From: Pseudonocardia sp. N23
GTDB lineage: Bacteria; Actinomycetota; Actinomycetes; Mycobacteriales; Pseudonocardiaceae
NCBI RefSeq assembly: GCF_002583555.1
Contig: NZ_BEGX01000114.1
Span: 458,997-522,996, forward strand
Direction of reading: 5' to 3'
Length of the DNA stretch: 64,000 nucleotides
Under the pieces are notes generated by a model. The model made no database searches, was not told where the DNA came from, and saw nothing but the letters and a program-made list of their open reading frames with translations. Shown here piece by piece: positions 15,647-22,976 of this stretch. The translations under genes were made by a program, and so were the position numbers. Each line of letters opens with the position of its first letter. Position 1 is the stretch's first letter.

Positions 15647-16594
15647 TCAGGACTTGCGCTTGACGATCTCCTCCTGCAGCTGCGGCGCGACCTTGAACAG
15701 GTCGCCCACGACGCCGTAGTCGGCGATCTCGAAGATCGGCGCCTCGCCGTCCTTGTTGACGGCGATGATCGTCTTCGACGTCTGCATGCCGGCGCGGTGC
15801 TGGATCGCACCGGAGATGCCGAGCGCGATGTAGAGCTGCGGCGACACGGTCTTGCCGGTCTGCCCGACCTGGAACTGGTGCGGGTAGTAGCCGGAGTCGA
15901 CCGCTGCACGCGACGCACCGACGGCAGCCCCCAGCGAGTCGGCCAGCTTCTCGACCAGCTCGAAGTTCTCGGCCGAGCCGACGCCGCGGCCACCGGACAC
16001 GACGACGCTGGCCTCGGTCAGCTCCGGGCGGTCCCCGCCTGCGAGCGGCTCGCGCGCAGTGACCGTGGCCGAGCGGCCGGACGCCGCCGGGACCTCGACC
16101 GACTCCTCGGCACCGGCCCCGTCGGCAGCCTCGATCTCGATCGAACCGGGACGCAGTGTGATGACCGGGTGGTCGGTGTTGGCCTTGGCCTCGGCGATGT
16201 AGGCACCACCGAAGACGGAGTGGGTCACGCCGTCGGGCGAGACGCCGACCGCGTCGCCCAGCAGCGCGGAGTCGGTGCGGACGGCGAGGCGTCCGGCGAT
16301 CTCCTTGCCGTCGGCCGACACCGAGATCAGCACCGCCACCGGGTTCGCGGACTCGACCAGCGCGGCGAGCACGGAGACCTGCGGGGTCAGGAAGTCGGTG
16401 GAGTCGGTCTCGGCGACGTAGATCTTCGCCGCGCCGTGGGCCTTGAGGCCGTCGGCGAGCTTGCCCGCGGTGCCCGCCGGGCCGACGACGACCGCGGCCG
16501 GCTCGCCGATGCCGCGCGCGGCCGTCAGCAGCTCGTACGTGCTCTTCTTGTTCTCACCCTCGACGTGGTCGACGAGGACCAGGACCTCTGCCAT
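15647..16594 (-). CDS. etfA: Electron transfer flavoprotein alpha subunit
   Basis: 315 aa. Starts MAEVLVLVDHVEGENKKSTYELLTAARG. The C-terminal FAD domain contains VVVSGGRGVGSAENFELVEKLADSLG, the AAVDSGYYPHQFQVGQTGKTVSPQLY segment and ISGAIQHRAGMQTSKTIIAVN, all standard for EtfA. With EtfB it takes electrons from acyl-CoA dehydrogenases, such as the one encoded at 6.0-7.2 kb, and passes them on toward the quinone pool. A strong AGAAGGAG precedes the ATG. Second gene of etfBA, 28 bases after etfB. Confidence 0.97.
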   Translation of the reverse strand: MAEVLVLVDHVEGENKKSTYELLTAARGIGEPAAVVVGPAGTAGKLADGLKAHGAAKIYVAETDSTDFLTPQVSVLAALVESANPVAVLISVSADGKEIAGRLAVRTDSALLGDAVGVSPDGVTHSVFGGAYIAEAKANTDHPVITLRPGSIEIEAADGAGAEESVEVPAASGRSATVTAREPLAGGDRPELTEASVVVSGGRGVGSAENFELVEKLADSLGAAVGASRAAVDSGYYPHQFQVGQTGKTVSPQLYIALGISGAIQHRAGMQTSKTIIAVNKDGEAPIFEIADYGVVGDLFKVAPQLQEEIVKRKS

Positions 16595-16622
16595 GGTGTC
16601 TTCTCCTTCTCGTCGCTGCGCG

Positions 16623-17411
16623 TCAGACCAGCTTCTGGGAGACCAGGTACGCGGCGATCTTCGATCCGCCGTCACCCTCGTCCTCGACCTTCTCGCCCGC
16701 GCTCTTCGGCGGCTTGGGCTGCGAGCTCGTGACGGTGCTCAGTGCGTTCGCGAGCCCGACCTGCGAGGCGTCGATCCCCGCGTCGGCCAGCGACAGCGTC
16801 GAGACCGGCTTCTTCTTGGCCGCCATGATCCCCTTGAACGAGGGGTAGCGCGGCTCGTTGATCTTCTCGTTGACCGACACCAGCGCGGGCAGCTCGGCGG
16901 TCAGCTTGGTGACCCCGTCGTCGGTCTCGCGGGTGACGGACACGGTGCCGCCCTCGACGGTGACCTCACGGGCGTGGGTCAGCGCGGGCAGGCCGAGCAG
17001 GTCGGCGACCATCGCGGGGACCGCGCCGGAGCGGCCGTCGGAGGCCTCGTTGCCGGCGAGCACGATGTCGTAGCCGCCCTCGACGGTCTCGATCAGCTTG
17101 GCCAGCGCCTTGGACGTCTGCACCGCACACGAGCCGTGGAGTGCCTCGTCGGAGAGGTGGACGGCCTTGTCGGCGCCCATCGACAGCGCCTTGCGGATGG
17201 CGTCGGTCGCCCGGTCGGGGCCCATGGCGACGACGGTCACCTCGGACCCGTCGTTGGCCTCCTTGAGCTGGAGCGCGGCTTCGACGGCTCGCTCGTTGAT
17301 CTCGTCGAGCACGGCGTCGGTGGCCTCACGGTCCAGAGTGCCGTCCGAGCCGTCGAGCTTGCGTTCGGAGTAGGTGTCGGGCACCTGCTTGATCAGCACG
17401 ACGATGTTCAT
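16623..17411 (-). CDS. etfB: Electron transfer flavoprotein beta subunit
   Basis: 262 aa. Starts MNIVVLIKQVPDTYSERKL. The AMP-binding and interface segment VVAMGPDRATDAIRKALSMGADKAVHLSD and the loop VLAGNEASDGRSGAVPAMVADLLGLPALTHA are diagnostic, as is SVNEKINEPRYPSFKGIMAAKKKP near the C-terminus. Forms the heterodimer with EtfA. First gene of etfBA, preceded by a leader of roughly 210 bases and a promoter-like pair at 17633-17661. Homologous, from memory, to Rv3029c, which likewise heads this block. Confidence 0.97.
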   Translation of the reverse strand: MNIVVLIKQVPDTYSERKLDGSDGTLDREATDAVLDEINERAVEAALQLKEANDGSEVTVVAMGPDRATDAIRKALSMGADKAVHLSDEALHGSCAVQTSKALAKLIETVEGGYDIVLAGNEASDGRSGAVPAMVADLLGLPALTHAREVTVEGGTVSVTRETDDGVTKLTAELPALVSVNEKINEPRYPSFKGIMAAKKKPVSTLSLADAGIDASQVGLANALSTVTSSQPKPPKSAGEKVEDEGDGGSKIAAYLVSQKLV

Positions 17412-17828
17412 CGGACCTCTTCGACCTCCTGCCGGTGCGAGAGCCGTGCCCGTGTGGTGCGCGGCCCGTACGTCGGACTCTCCTCCGCCGGTGACCGCCG
17501 ACACCGCGGGGCGCCCGCCCCCGCCGAGTGACTCGTGGGGCGCGGCGCGCGTGGCCGCGGATCGAGGGTCACGGACGACTGTCCCGCGCCGGTACCTGGC
17601 GGTCCGCCGCGGTGTGTGAACTCTCCGGAACCATTGTTACCGGCGGGTTCAGGTCGGGCAAACGGTCACGGGGTGAGAGTCCTCACGAATCAGTAAGACA
17701 TTTGTGCTTTCACATCGGTTAGACGACTGTCACGATCCGCGCCCGTTCCGGGCGTGGCACCGCCGTCAGCGGTACAACGGACACCTCGCCGGTGCCGTTC
17801 CGGCGGACTACCCAGGCGGGGGTGCCAG
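17412..17828. other. Divergent intergenic region upstream of etfBA
   Basis: This 417-base stretch between etfB (minus) and a small plus-strand gene shows no convincing coding sequence. The part near etfB is GC-rich leader; 17610-17720 is comparatively AT-rich and holds the likely etf promoter. Nothing else was recognised. Confidence 0.6.
17633..17661 (-). promoter_or_regulatory. Putative etfBA promoter
   Basis: On the minus strand TTGCCC (17661-17656), 16 bases, then TAACAAT (17639-17633): a SigA-like -35/-10 arrangement in the only AT-richer part of the region. It would give a leader of over 200 bases before the etfB ATG. Prediction by eye. Confidence 0.42.
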
Positions 17829-18119
17829 GTGCTGGTGACCGGCTTCGACGACCGCACGGGCTGTGGGTACGTGTTGCGGACCGGCCCGCACACCGCCGAC
17901 GACGGGGACAGCACCCCGGTCGTCGACGCAGGCGTGACGGTGCTCGCCACCCCGGAACTCGCCGTGACGTTGCGGGACGCACTCGCACACCACCCGGTCG
18001 CCCTGCTCGGCTGGTCGGGCCCCGAGGTGCCGTTGACCCTGGCCGACGACGTGCTGCTGGGCTGGCTGACCCACACCGTCGGCGGCGTCGTCACCGTGGA
18101 GGGCGCGCCCACGGCCTGA
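17829..18119 (+). CDS. Small conserved hypothetical protein
   Basis: 96 aa. GTG start (VLVTGFDDRTGCGYVL) after a GGGGGTG stretch. The second half, PELAVTLRDALAHHPVALLGW then LTLADDVLLGWLTHTVGGVVTV, resembles the C-terminal half of the small protein at 3701-4006. No known domain, signal peptide or membrane helix. It lies just upstream of the permease fusion gene on the same strand but 138 bases apart, so it is not obviously in that operon. Confidence 0.55.
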   Translation: MLVTGFDDRTGCGYVLRTGPHTADDGDSTPVVDAGVTVLATPELAVTLRDALAHHPVALLGWSGPEVPLTLADDVLLGWLTHTVGGVVTVEGAPTA

Positions 18120-18131
18120 GGCCGCGCATCT

Positions 18132-18143
18132 GGAGGATCCTCC
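18132..18143. promoter_or_regulatory. 12-bp perfect palindrome before the purine permease gene
   Basis: GGAGGATCCTCC is fully symmetric and lies 12 bases after the upstream stop codon and about 115 bases before the permease start. It may be an operator for the uptake/uricase genes or a weak terminator of the small gene; nothing else supports either choice. Confidence 0.25.
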
Positions 18144-18257
18144 GAAGCGGGGTCGCCCGGACCTGTGCGCTTCGTCGTTTCGACGGGTGTCCGCCGCTGT
18201 GGCGCGGGCGTCATGGTGGGTCGCGTCACAGCCGACCGATCCCACTGCGAGGTGCCC

Positions 18258-20183
18258 GTGCGCGCCCGATCCGCCCCAGGCCCGTCGTCGACAGCGCCGC
18301 CCGAGCGGCGCCATCCCGTCGACGAGGTACTGCCCCCGGCGAAGCTCGCCGTCTACGGCTTCCAGCACGTCCTCGCCTTCTACGCCGGCGCGGTCATCGT
18401 CCCGATCCTGTTGGCCGGGGCCATCGGCCTGAACGAGCGCGAGCTCATCCACCTCATCAACGCCGACCTCTTCACGTGCGGCATCGCGTCGATCATCCAG
18501 TCCGTCGGGTTCTGGAAGGTCGGGGTCCGGCTCCCGCTGCTGCAGGGCGTGACGTTCACCGCCGTGTCGCCGATGATCGCGATCGGCATGGCCGCGGGCG
18601 GTGGCACCGACGGGCTGCTCGTGATCTACGGCTCGGTCATCGTCGCGGGTCTGTTCACGTTCCTGATCGCGCCGGTGTTCGGCAAGCTGATCCGGTTCTT
18701 CCCGCCGGTCGTCACCGGGACCGTCATCACGATCATCGGGCTCGCGCTCCTGCCCGTCGCCGCGGCCGACGCCGTCGGCGGGGCCGCCGACCCGCACCCC
18801 GAGGACTGGCACAACCTCGCGTTCGCGCTCGGCACGCTGGCGCTGATCGTCGTCATCCAGCGGGTGTTCCGCGGGTTCATGGCCACCGTCGCCGTGCTGA
18901 TCGGGCTGGTCGCGGGCACCCTCATCGCCTGGGCCACCGGGTTCGCGACGTTCTCCGCCGTCGGCGAGTCGGCCTGGTTCGGCGTGACCACACCGTTCTT
19001 CTTCGGCATTCCGAAGTTCGGCGCCGCCGCGATCGTGTCGATGATCGTCGTCATGCTGATCACCGCCGTCGAGACGACCGGCGACGTGTTCGCCACCGGT
19101 GAGATCGTCGACAAGCGCGTCGGCAAGAACGACGTCACCCGTGCCCTGCGCGCCGACGGCCTCGCCACCACCCTCGGCGGCGTCCTCAACTCCTTCCCCT
19201 ACACCTGCTTCGCCGAGAACGTCGGCCTCGTCCGGCTGACCCGGGTCAAGAGCCGCTACGTCGTCGCCGCGGCGGGCGTGATCATGATCCTGATCGGGCT
19301 GGTGCCCAAGGCGGGCGCCGTCGTCGCCGGCATCCCGCACCCCGTGCTGGGCGGCGCCGCGCTCGCCATGTTCGCCACCGTCGCCGTCGTCGGCTTCCAG
19401 ACGCTGTCGCGCGTCGACTTCCACGACCACCGCAACGTCGTCATCGTCGCCTCCAGCGTCGGTCTGGCCATGTTCGTGACGGCCCAGCCCGACGTCGCGA
19501 AGGCACTTCCCGGCTGGGCGCAGATCGTGTTCGGTTCCGGCATCACTCTGGGCTCCATCACCGCGATCGTGCTGAACATCGTGTTCCACCACATCGGCCG
19601 CGGCCGCGGACCTGCCGTCGCCGGCTCGCCGGGCGCGGGCACGATCCGGCTCGAACAGGTCAACCGGATGAGCCGCGAAGAGTTCGTCGCGACGTTCGGG
19701 CGGCTGTTCCAGGGCGAGACCGCCGTCGTCGGGCACGCGTTCGACCGCAGGCCCTTCACCGACACCGACGCCCTGCGCACCGCCTTCCAGGAGGCGCTGT
19801 TCGCGGCACCCCGCGAGGAGCAGCGTGCGCTGATGGCCGAGTACCCGGACCTGGGCGGCGTCGAGATCGGCGAGGACTCCGAACGCGACCAGTCCAGCGC
19901 CGGGCTCACCCGCCTCGCCGACGAGGACCAGGAGGAGTTCGGGTCGCTCGCCGCGACCTATCGCGAACGGTTCGGCATCCCGCTCATCGTCTGCGTCCGC
20001 GACGCCCACAACCGCGACCACATCCTTCGCGACGGCGCGCTGCGCCTCACCAACTCGCCGGCCCAGGAGCACGCGGCGGCGCTGATCGAGATCGCGAAGG
20101 TGGCCAACCACCGGTTCGCCGACCTCGTCGCCGACGCCAACCCCATCCACAGCGCCCGCACGTCATGGACGCACTCGCGATGA
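18258..20183 (+). CDS. Urate/xanthine permease (NCS2) fused to an OHCU decarboxylase-like domain
   Basis: 641 aa from GTG 18258 (GAGG at good spacing; ATG 18165 or 18213 are in frame). The first ~445 residues are an NCS2 nucleobase:cation symporter: KLAVYGFQHVLAFYAGAVIVPILL, a ring of membrane helices, and the signature ITAVETTGDVFATGEI. A linker leads to a C-terminal OHCU decarboxylase domain (about 460-630): NRMSREEFVATFGRLFQGE ... RDQSSAGLTRLADEDQEEFGSLAATYRERFGIP ... SPAQEHAAALIEIAKVANHRFADLV. The catalytic histidine of the HPxLG motif is Tyr529 here (AEYPDLGG), so the domain may be inactive or regulatory. It overlaps uraD by ATGA. The protein would import urate or xanthine. Confidence 0.92.
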   Translation: MRARSAPGPSSTAPPERRHPVDEVLPPAKLAVYGFQHVLAFYAGAVIVPILLAGAIGLNERELIHLINADLFTCGIASIIQSVGFWKVGVRLPLLQGVTFTAVSPMIAIGMAAGGGTDGLLVIYGSVIVAGLFTFLIAPVFGKLIRFFPPVVTGTVITIIGLALLPVAAADAVGGAADPHPEDWHNLAFALGTLALIVVIQRVFRGFMATVAVLIGLVAGTLIAWATGFATFSAVGESAWFGVTTPFFFGIPKFGAAAIVSMIVVMLITAVETTGDVFATGEIVDKRVGKNDVTRALRADGLATTLGGVLNSFPYTCFAENVGLVRLTRVKSRYVVAAAGVIMILIGLVPKAGAVVAGIPHPVLGGAALAMFATVAVVGFQTLSRVDFHDHRNVVIVASSVGLAMFVTAQPDVAKALPGWAQIVFGSGITLGSITAIVLNIVFHHIGRGRGPAVAGSPGAGTIRLEQVNRMSREEFVATFGRLFQGETAVVGHAFDRRPFTDTDALRTAFQEALFAAPREEQRALMAEYPDLGGVEIGEDSERDQSSAGLTRLADEDQEEFGSLAATYRERFGIPLIVCVRDAHNRDHILRDGALRLTNSPAQEHAAALIEIAKVANHRFADLVADANPIHSARTSWTHSR

Positions 20184-20716
20184 GCCTGCGGCTGTTCAAC
20201 GAACTGCCCGCCGCGGAGGCCGAGCGCGCGCTGACGGCGTGCTGCTCGGCCCCCCGGTGGGCCCGGGTCGTCGCCGCCAGGCGTCCCTTCGCCTCCGTGG
20301 AGGAGTTGCAGGCCGCTGCCGCAGACGCGTTGCGCGACAGCGATCTCGACGACGCCCTGCGCGGCCATCCCCGCATCGGCGACCGCGTCGCGGGAGGAGC
20401 GTCGGCGCGAGAGCAGTCGGGCGTCGCAGCCGCATCCGCCGAGGTCCGCGATGCTCTCGCGCTCGGGAACCGCGCCTACGAGGCCCGGTTCGGGCACGTC
20501 TACCTGGTGTGCGCCAGCGGGCGCAGCGCCGAGGACCTGCTCGCGACGTTGCAGGCCCGGCTGACCAACGACCCCGCGACCGAACGCAAGGTCGCGCTCG
20601 GCGAGCTGACCGGGATCAACGGGCTGCGGCTGGCGCGGATGGTCGGGGCGCCGCTCCAGGAAACACCGATCGACGGCGCCCTGCTCGACGACCCGCCGGT
20701 CGAGGGGGCGACGTGA
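20180..20716 (+). CDS. uraD: 2-oxo-4-hydroxy-4-carboxy-5-ureidoimidazoline (OHCU) decarboxylase
   Basis: 178 aa. Opens with LRLFNELPAAEAERALTACC. Catalytic His63 is in ALRGHPRIGDRV; then SAREQSGVAAASAEVRDALALGNRAYEARFGHVYLVCASG and LTNDPATERKVALGELTGINGLRLARMV, all standard. It converts OHCU to (S)-allantoin, the last step of the urate branch. This copy keeps the active-site histidine that the fused domain upstream lacks. Start at ATG 20180 overlaps the permease stop (ATGA); ATG 20165 is an alternative. Overlaps uraH downstream. Confidence 0.93.
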   Translation: MSLRLFNELPAAEAERALTACCSAPRWARVVAARRPFASVEELQAAAADALRDSDLDDALRGHPRIGDRVAGGASAREQSGVAAASAEVRDALALGNRAYEARFGHVYLVCASGRSAEDLLATLQARLTNDPATERKVALGELTGINGLRLARMVGAPLQETPIDGALLDDPPVEGAT

Positions 20717-21009
20717 GCCTGTCGACGCACGTCCTCGACGCCGCGACGGGCGCTCCCGCCGCCGGCCTGATGGTCCGCCTGGAGGGCGGCAGCACGGTCG
20801 TCACCGACTCCGACGGGCGCGCCCGGTTCGCCGAGTCCCCCGGCGCCGGGACCTGGCGGCTGGTGTTCGACACCGGCGGCTGGTTCGGCGACCGGCCTCA
20901 TTTCCATCCCGAGGTCGTCGTGACGTTCACCGTCACCGATCCCGCGGCACACCTGCACGTGCCGCTCCTGTTGTCCCCCTTCGCCTACTCCACCTACCGC
21001 GGGAGCTGA
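20713..21009 (+). CDS. uraH: 5-hydroxyisourate hydrolase (transthyretin-like)
   Basis: 98 aa, slightly shorter than the usual ~110. It begins LSTHVLDAATGAPAAGLMVRLEGG with the active-site His6, has TDSDGRARF for the conserved arginine and FHPEVVVTFTVTDPAAHLHVPLLLSPFAYSTYRGS at the end, where YRGS is the HIUase hallmark distinguishing it from transthyretin. It opens the 5-hydroxyisourate ring to OHCU. GTG at 20713 overlaps the uraD stop (GTGA), indicating coupled translation. Confidence 0.95.
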   Translation: MSLSTHVLDAATGAPAAGLMVRLEGGSTVVTDSDGRARFAESPGAGTWRLVFDTGGWFGDRPHFHPEVVVTFTVTDPAAHLHVPLLLSPFAYSTYRGS

Positions 21010-21016
21010 CACCCTC

Positions 21017-21874
21017 ATGATCACGCTGGGTACCAACCAGTACGGCAAGGCCGAGAACCGGGTCGTGCGCATCCACCGCGACACCGCCCGCCACGAGATC
21101 CGCGACGTCACCGTATCGACGTCGCTGCGTGGCGACTTCACCGCCGCGCACCTGCAGGGCGACCAGGCCCGCGTACTGCCGACCGACACCCAGAAGAACA
21201 CCTGCTACGCCTACGCCAAGGAGAAGGGCCTGCGCGAGATCGAGACCTACGGCCTCGACCTGGCCCGGCACTTCGTCGCCGACGTCGAGCCCGTCACCGG
21301 TGCCCGCGTCGCCGTCGACGAGCTCGCCTGGGACCGCGTCGAGGTCGGCGGGCAGAGCCACGACCACACCTGGGTACGCCGCGGACCGGAGGTGCGCACC
21401 ACCGTCGTCACCGTCGACGAGACCGGCGAACGGGTCGTGTCCGGCCTGCGGGACCTGGTGCTGCTCAAGTCGACCGGCTCGGAGTTCGCGGGGTTCCTCA
21501 TCGACGGGTACACGACGCTGGCCGAGACCCACGACCGGATCATGTCGACCTCGCTCGTCGCGAGCTGGACCTACGCCGGCGACTCTTTCCGCGGCACCGA
21601 CGTCGACTGGGACAAGACGTGGGGCGACGTTCGGCGGATCCTGCTGGAGCAGTTCGCGCTCGTGCACTCGAAGGCGCTGCAGCAGACGCTGTGGGAGATG
21701 GGCCGCGCCGCGCTGGAGGCCCACCCCGAGATCGCCGAGATCTCGCTCTCCGCGCCGAACAAGCACCACTTCCTGGTGGACCTGGCCCCGTTCGGCCTGG
21801 ACAACCCGGGTGAGGTCTTCCACGCGGCGGACCGCCCCTACGGCCTGATCGAGGCAACCGTCATCCGCTCCTGA
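21017..21874 (+). CDS. Urate oxidase (factor-independent uricase)
   Basis: 285 aa. Starts MITLGTNQYGKAENRVV with catalytic Lys11; Thr56 in ARVLPTDTQKNT completes the proton-relay dyad known from fungal uricase. LVLLKSTGSEFAGFLIDGYTTL, SWTYAGDSFRGTDVDW and LSAPNKHHFLVDLAPFGLDNPGEVFHA are typical urate-site and core segments. It oxidises urate to 5-hydroxyisourate with O2, without cofactor. Last gene of the permease-uraD-uraH-uricase operon; a pentameric micro-repeat and palindrome A2 follow within 35 bases. Confidence 0.97.
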   Translation: MITLGTNQYGKAENRVVRIHRDTARHEIRDVTVSTSLRGDFTAAHLQGDQARVLPTDTQKNTCYAYAKEKGLREIETYGLDLARHFVADVEPVTGARVAVDELAWDRVEVGGQSHDHTWVRRGPEVRTTVVTVDETGERVVSGLRDLVLLKSTGSEFAGFLIDGYTTLAETHDRIMSTSLVASWTYAGDSFRGTDVDWDKTWGDVRRILLEQFALVHSKALQQTLWEMGRAALEAHPEIAEISLSAPNKHHFLVDLAPFGLDNPGEVFHAADRPYGLIEATVIRS

Positions 21875-21877
21875 TGG

Positions 21878-21907
21878 CTCGCCTCGCCTCGCCTCACCTC
21901 ACCTCGC
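21878..21907 (+). repeat. Tandem pentanucleotide CTC(G/A)C x6
   Basis: Six consecutive 5-base units (CTCGC three times, CTCAC twice, CTCGC once) start 3 bases after the uricase stop codon. The last unit merges with the left end of palindrome A2. It may be a slippage product at the junction of the element. Confidence 0.75.
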
Positions 21908-21966
21908 CGAGACCGACGCGGGTGCTGCTCCGGACCGCGTGGACAGCACTCCTGTCGGTCTCGGCG
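21905..21966. repeat. 62-bp palindromic element, copy A2
   Basis: Ends CGCCGAGACCGAC (21905-21917) and GTCGGTCTCGGCG (21954-21966) are perfect 13-bp inverted repeats. Inner parts read CGGGTGCTG on the left and, inverted, AGGAGTGCTGT on the right. Lies between uricase and the AbiEi/DUF559-like gene and could also form a transcription-stopping hairpin. Confidence 0.85.
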
Positions 21967-22033
21967 ATCGCACCCGCAAAGGGCGGGCGCGAATTCGGCG
22001 CGGGCACGGGCTCCTGCGCGACAGGGTGCGCGG

Positions 22034-22912
22034 GTGCTGCTCGACGAGCCCTTCCGTGCGAGCGCGGCGATCGCTGCCGGGGTCGTGACGCGGGGCCGGC
22101 TGCGGGGGCCGCGGTTCGTACGGCTGTTCCCCGATGTGTACGTCCGGGTCGGCGAGACCCCTCCCGACCTCCTGGTGCGATCGATCGGCGCGGCGGAACT
22201 CGTCGCCGGCCGCGGGATGCTCGGCGGCTGGTCCGCGGCGCGACTGCTGGGTGCGGACGCCGCACCACGGAACGCCCCGGCGGAGGTCGTCGTCACGCGG
22301 GAACAGCGGGCCCATCCAGGTCTCCTGGTCCGTCGCGGCGTCGTCGAGGCCGCGGAGACCTGGAGCGCCCACGGCTGCCCGGTCACCTCGCCCCTGCGCA
22401 CGGCCTACGACCTCGCGCGTCGGCTGCCACTCGTCGAGGCCGTCGTCGCCGTGGACGCCCTGGCCCGGGTGCCCGCGGCCGGGTTCGTACCGTCCGACCT
22501 GTTGCAGCGCAGGGAGCCCGGCGCACGAGGCTGTCGACGTCTCGACCGCGTCGCCGAGCTGGCCGACCCGCGCGCGGAGTCGCCGATGGAGACCCGGACC
22601 CGGCTGATGCTGGTGCTGTCCGGACTCCCGGCGCCCGAGGTGCAGTACGTGCTGCGTGACGCCGGCGGGCGGGTCGTCGCCCGGTTCGACCTCGCCTACC
22701 CGCGGGCCGGGCTCGCGATCGAGTACGACGGTGCCGGCCACGACGTCTTCGGACAGCGCGGCCTCGGCTACGACGACCGCCGCCGGGACCTGCGCACCGG
22801 CGCCCTCGGTTGGCGGACGATCCGCCTGACGGCCGCGGACCTGACCACGCGCCGCGCGGACACCGTGGCAGCCGTCCGCGCACACCTTGCCGCGACGCCG
22901 AGACCGACGTGA
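22034..22912 (+). CDS. AbiEi-like N-terminal plus DUF559/Vsr-like endonuclease-fold protein
   Basis: 292 aa, GTG start. The N-terminal part (SAAIAAGVVTRGRLRGPRFVRLFPDVYV) is the winged-helix type seen in AbiEi antitoxins. The C-terminal ~100 residues match the DUF559/Vsr restriction-endonuclease-like fold: ESPMETRTRLMLVLSGLP (Glu), VVARFDLAYPRAGLAIEYDG (Asp, Glu-x-Asp) and GWRTIRLTAADL. Many actinobacteria carry lone copies and none has an established function to my knowledge; no toxin partner adjoins here. The gene lies precisely between palindromes A2 and A4, and its stop codon is inside A4. Whether it is a nuclease is inferred from the fold only. Confidence 0.82.
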   Translation: MLLDEPFRASAAIAAGVVTRGRLRGPRFVRLFPDVYVRVGETPPDLLVRSIGAAELVAGRGMLGGWSAARLLGADAAPRNAPAEVVVTREQRAHPGLLVRRGVVEAAETWSAHGCPVTSPLRTAYDLARRLPLVEAVVAVDALARVPAAGFVPSDLLQRREPGARGCRRLDRVAELADPRAESPMETRTRLMLVLSGLPAPEVQYVLRDAGGRVVARFDLAYPRAGLAIEYDGAGHDVFGQRGLGYDDRRRDLRTGALGWRTIRLTAADLTTRRADTVAAVRAHLAATPRPT

Positions 22913-22957
22913 GTGCACTTTCCGGGGCCGCGAACGACACTGGCGTCGGTCTCGACG
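22896..22957. repeat. 62-bp palindromic element, copy A4
   Basis: Ends CGCCGAGACCGAC (22896-22908) and GTCGGTCTCGACG (22945-22957). The left arm continues GTGAGTGCAC; the right arm is more diverged (inverted: GCCAGTGTCG). The 3' end of the AbiEi/DUF559-like gene, including its stop, is encoded by the left arm. The element ends 19 bases before the start of the thioredoxin-fusion gene. Confidence 0.82.
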
Positions 22958-22976
22958 TACGACCTAGTCTCTGGGA

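Noticed and set aside
17808..20150. A 780-codon minus-strand frame opposite the permease gene
   Set aside because: Composition dominated by Asp/Glu/Arg and Gly from reverse-complement GC-rich codons; the permease on the plus strand has clear domains.
21971..22030. Coding continuation upstream of the AbiEi/DUF559-like gene through palindrome A2
   Set aside because: In-frame sequence there encodes palindrome-derived residues only; family similarity begins at the chosen GTG.
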